Below, piece after piece: positions 61,333 through 64,000 of a DNA stretch of 64,000 nt. Within the stretch, counting starts at the first letter, position 1, and every line of letters begins with the position of its first letter. Origin of the DNA: Xanthomonas euvesicatoria pv. euvesicatoria. GTDB taxonomy: Bacteria; Pseudomonadota; Gammaproteobacteria; Xanthomonadales; Xanthomonadaceae. The position numbers and the translations under genes were made by a program. The stretch lies in NCBI RefSeq assembly GCF_020880415.1, contig NZ_JAJIUJ010000053.1:49422-113421 (forward strand), written 5' to 3'. The notes below the pieces were generated by a model, which was not told the origin of the DNA, did no database searches, and saw nothing but the letters and a program-made list of their open reading frames with translations.

Positions 61333-61668
61333 TCAGGTCAACTTGATCTGGACGTCGACGCCAGCCGCGAGCTCGAGCTTCATCAGCGCGTCCACGGTCT
61401 TGTCGTTCGGGTCGATGATATCGAGCACACGCTTGTGCGTGCGGGTTTCGTATTGGTCACGCGCATCTTTGTCAGCATGCGGGGATACGAGGATAGTGTA
61501 ACGTTCGATCTTGGTCGGCAACGGGATCGGGCCACGCACTTGCGCGCCAGTCCGCTTAGCCGTTTCGACGATCTCGCTGGCCGAACGGTCAATCAAGCGA
61601 TGATCGAACGCCTTCAGCCGGATACGGATCTTCTGATCCGCCTTCTGACCGGTCTTTTGCTCCGCCAT
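61333..61668 (-). CDS. rpsJ: 30S ribosomal protein S10
   Basis: The 111-residue S10 of the small-subunit head, also the NusB partner in antitermination. Core [52 protein letters not shown] and the C-terminal [19 protein letters not shown]. It carries a Lys/Gln-rich N-terminal extension ([12 protein letters not shown]) compared with the 103-residue E. coli protein. The ATG at 61668 is used; the frame is open to 61788. First gene of the S10 operon. Confidence 0.97.
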   Translation of the reverse strand: MAEQKTGQKADQKIRIRLKAFDHRLIDRSASEIVETAKRTGAQVRGPIPLPTKIERYTILVSPHADKDARDQYETRTHKRVLDIIDPNDKTVDALMKLELAAGVDVQIKLT

Positions 61669-61786
61669 GACGGTGAGTTCCTTCGTTAAAAGAGCGACGG
61701 GCAAGGCCTCTGGGATACCTGCCCCGATATTCCTGACGTTGATGAAATCGCCGCGCATCCTGCTGGCGAGGGCATTTCCTCCGCCC

Positions 61787-61819
61787 AAAAACTGAGGCAG
61801 CCCGGTAACCCGGCCTGCC
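61787..61819 (-). promoter_or_regulatory. S10 leader hairpin with U tract (candidate attenuator)
   Basis: GGCAG-C-CCGG (61796-61805) pairs with CCGG-C-CTGCC (61810-61819) with one internal mismatch; on the minus strand it is followed by TCAGTTTTTGG. It begins only about 5 bases after the predicted start of transcription, and the leader reaches rpsJ some 155 bases on. By analogy with the E. coli S10 leader, it may regulate the operon; this is inference. Confidence 0.55.
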
Positions 61820-61829
61820 CAGACGGAAA

Positions 61830-61858
61830 AGTATAATGCGCAACAAGAGCACGGTCAA
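61830..61858 (-). promoter_or_regulatory. Sigma-70 promoter of the S10 operon
   Basis: TTGACC (61858-61853), 17 bases, TATACT (61835-61830) on the minus strand, near-consensus at both boxes with ideal spacing. Transcription starts about 61823, 155 bases before rpsJ. This fits one strong promoter driving the S10 genes and perhaps spc. Confidence 0.82.
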
Positions 61859-62675
61859 CAACGTGAGAGTTGTTGAGTGCTCCATGCAACGCGACCTTCC
61901 CGGTCTGGCGAACACGAGCGGCATCCTGCCGTTCTTTTCGCTGTAACTCAGCGCCCTACCCAGGGACACCGAGCCGCGTATTCTAGCGGCTCACCTCCGC
62001 TCCTGCAAGCGCGCTACTCTGATCCGGAGCTAGCCGGGTAGCAGCTGTGACGCATAAACCCGCCCCGGACACCGCCTTTGTCGGGGCGCTAGTCCGGACT
62101 GACCAAACTCAGGGCCGAGAATCAAACACGCCGGACATGGACAATCGCCGGAGTATAGGGCCTTGGTTCCAGGCAATATCGGACCCCAGCGGCGTTGCCG
62201 GGATACTGCAGTGATCGTTGCAAGGCTCTACTTTGCCAACGCGTTTGCATCACCGGTGTGCTGTTGCAGGCAAAGCCTGCCACGACTGCAGCAATGCTGC
62301 TTCCGAAGATGGCCCTGCAGATAACACCTAAGCAGCACGCCCCCGATCCGCCCGGTGGCAGGGTGTCGACCACCGGCAAGAATCCGCCCACTACACTGGG
62401 AACGCCATCCATATCGAACTCACCAAAGACGTCCGTATCCGCGCAAGCGGCGCGCCATTTGACGGCGCTGATGCTAGACCGTATCGCGGTGGACGCTTCC
62501 GGTCTCAGCGACATCGACGGCCCCACCGGCGCTTATCGGGTCGACCTCCGTCGCGGACCGGATTACCGACAGCTGCAAAGGCGGCATAAGGTAGACGTAT
62601 CAACCAATACAAGTAACCAACCTTTCTTTCCCACCCGGCCTCGTCCTTGCAGGATTTCCCCACCGGACACCCCCT
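61859..62675. other. Gene-free stretch upstream of the S10 promoter
   Basis: 817 bases between the S10 promoter and the plus-strand hypothetical gene. Hairpins occur (GCAGGC-AAA-GCCTGC at 62266-62280; GCCCCG/CGGGGC near 62072-62097), but no gene is supportable: the long plus-strand frame to 62899 runs in a different frame through the exported-protein gene. No tRNA is recognised. Confidence 0.5.
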
Positions 62676-63350
62676 ATGCCCCGGCACCCTCTCTTGTTTT
62701 GCGGCCTACTACTCTTCGGACTCGTCGCCCCGCCTTCCCGCGCTGCCGGCAACGATGGCAAGGCCTGCTCGCGTGCGTTGCACCAGACGTTTACTACCTC
62801 CGCCAGCGCGACCACGTTGCCGGTGGCATGCGCGCACATCGGTCCGCTCGCACTTGGAATGCGCAAGCAACAGGTACTGGCCGCGCTAGGGCAGCCTGAC
62901 GTTACCCACACCGATGCGGTGGATCCGAACAGACTCAGCCTGCTGTATCTATACCCGCGCGACATCAAAGCACAGCTGGCGCAGCATCCGCGTCGAGCTG
63001 GCACCCTCGTGCAAGGCGAGCTGGCGGTGGGATTGCGCAATGACCGTGTCAGCAACCTGATCGCCTTCGCCGATCAGAGGGCGCCCCCGCCCTTCCATCT
63101 ACTCGGCCATCCGGTCGGCACCCAGATCAACCGCATCCTCCAAACCATCGGCGGCAGCCCGCAATGGAATGCCAGCCGCGATTACGTCCAGTTCTCCGCC
63201 ATGCCACTGGCCATTGACGTGGACCCGGACACTTTGGCCATCGTCGGGCTGAACATCGCAACCACCAAACAGGAGCTGGACAATTTCGACTTGCCCGGCC
63301 TGAATCTGCTCAAGAACCCGACAAGGGGCTTGATCAACGGCATTCGCTGA
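62676..63350 (+). CDS. Exported protein of unknown function between rpsJ and EF-Tu
   Basis: A 224-residue protein with a Sec signal peptide (residues 1-23, ending SRA), then a conserved-looking domain with two Cys near residues 31 and 52 and motifs GMRKQQVLAALGQPDV and LNIATTKQELDNFDLPG. The G-x-x-x-x-x-V-L-x-x-L-G-x-P pattern recalls BamE/SmpA-like small folds, but this is weak. Transcribed against the flanking ribosomal genes. The start ATG at 62676 has no good ribosome site. Confidence 0.7.
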   Translation: MPRHPLLFCGLLLFGLVAPPSRAAGNDGKACSRALHQTFTTSASATTLPVACAHIGPLALGMRKQQVLAALGQPDVTHTDAVDPNRLSLLYLYPRDIKAQLAQHPRRAGTLVQGELAVGLRNDRVSNLIAFADQRAPPPFHLLGHPVGTQINRILQTIGGSPQWNASRDYVQFSAMPLAIDVDPDTLAIVGLNIATTKQELDNFDLPGLNLLKNPTRGLINGIR

Positions 63351-63562
63351 CTGTTGCCGGCATCTGCGCGCCATGCCGCCTTACGTCATGACAGCCGGTT
63401 CGCCAATCCGCAATCATGCCTCCGATGCGACTTGCTCACGCACCATCTGCCCACCCGACGCAGCGTTATGAGTGGGGCAGGCGCCTGTTTTCTTCATCTC
63501 TCTCTTTGCATCGGCAAGCGCATTCTCGCGCCAGGCAGGGTCCCCGCCAACACGTGTACAAA

Positions 63563-63592
63563 GAAAAAGGCCGGCTCTCGCCGACCTTTTCT
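63563..63592 (-). terminator. Terminator of the EF-Tu gene
   Basis: AAAAGGCCGGC (63565-63575) pairs with GCCGACCTTTT (63580-63590) with one wobble; the minus strand continues into TTTTTCTTTG. It lies about 45 bases after the tuf stop codon. Confidence 0.85.
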
Positions 63593-63637
63593 TTTCCAGC
63601 GACACGGCAGCCGAAGCTGCCGTGCTGCAGGTGTTGC

Positions 63638-64000
63638 TTACTTGATGATCTTGGCAACCACGCCGGCACCGACGGTACGACCGCCTTCACGGATGGCGAA
63701 GCGTAGACCTTCGTCCATTGCGACCGGGTTGATCAGGGTCACGACCATCTTCACGTTGTCGCCCGGCATCACCATCTCCACACCTTCCGGCAGCTGGCAG
63801 GCGCCAGTGATGTCGGTGGTGCGGAAGTAGAACTGCGGACGGTAGCCCTTGAAGAACGGGGTATGACGGCCACCCTCGTCCTTGGACAGCACGTAGACTT
63901 CGGCTTCGAACTCGGTGTGCGGCTTGATCGAACCCGGCTTGCACAGCACCTGGCCGCGCTCGACGTCGTCACGCTTGGTGCCGCGCAGCAGCAGACCGGC
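63638..64000 (-). CDS. tuf: Elongation factor Tu, C-terminal part
   Basis: The last 120 codons of EF-Tu, which delivers aminoacyl-tRNA to the ribosome; the rest lies off the right edge. [64 protein letters not shown] and the ending [14 protein letters not shown] are diagnostic of domains 2-3. This is presumably the tuf copy at the end of the str operon; a second copy elsewhere is likely in this group but not visible. Confidence 0.96.

Noticed and set aside
62195..62899. 234-codon plus-strand open frame upstream of the exported-protein gene
   Set aside because: It overlaps the start of the better gene in another frame and has no signal peptide, ribosome site or family-like sequence.

Overview
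The window looks like a Xanthomonas chromosome (Gammaproteobacteria, Xanthomonadales). This is inferred from high-GC coding sequence, secreted proteins typical of plant-associated xanthomonads, intergenic elements of the kind common in that genus (7-bp TCCCGAT tandem, large imperfect inverted repeats) and a type III effector gene of the XopO/AvrRps4/HopK1 family with a plant-inducible-type promoter. The species cannot be fixed from the sequence alone.

Layout. 1-3.5 kb: end of a PAP2 phosphatase, repeats, lpxH (lipid A), a lipoprotein and a secreted metzincin protease. 4-10 kb: a minus-strand block in the classic order folC-dedD-cvpA-purF, followed by a DUF455 ferritin-like gene. 10.3-12.3 kb: a histidine phosphatase, a decapitated S46 peptidase remnant and the effector xopO in an AT-richer insert. 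12.3-17 kb: a Tat-exported phospholipase C divergent from a TonB-dependent receptor, with a 7-4-7 Pho box between them pointing at the phospholipase. 17-25.6 kb: tdh and kbl (threonine to glycine), here separated by a porin gene and the sbp-cysT-cysW-cysA sulfate importer; then an HNH protein gene. 25.5-35 kb: a pseudouridine synthase, a periplasmic protein, an OmpA porin, a zinc-type alcohol dehydrogenase broken by an in-frame TAG, fadH, a 1.3-kb gene-free tract, a SleB-like hydrolase and a glutathione S-transferase. 34.8-47 kb: mdh, ppiB, typA/bipA, a DUF2127 membrane protein, a peptide-amidase-like enzyme, an MscS channel, a class II DAHP synthase, a second TonB receptor and dsbB.

47.4-61.7 kb is the ribosomal protein supercluster on the minus strand: S10 (rpsJ to rpsQ), spc (rplN to secY) and alpha (rpsM to rplQ, with rpoA). 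I find a good sigma-70 promoter and a hairpin-plus-U-tract leader upstream of rpsJ, a separate promoter upstream of rpsM, and several terminator-like hairpins at the wide gaps inside the cluster. No rpmJ lies between secY and rpsM. A plus-strand gene for an unrecognised exported protein sits between rpsJ and the EF-Tu gene that runs off the right end.

No CRISPR array, tRNA, rRNA or intact insertion sequence was recognised. The most interesting locus is the xopO island: effector, candidate HrpX-dependent promoter and truncated neighbour together suggest acquisition with loss of the front of the S46 peptidase gene. The second is the PhoB-type promoter shared by the phospholipase C/TonB receptor pair.
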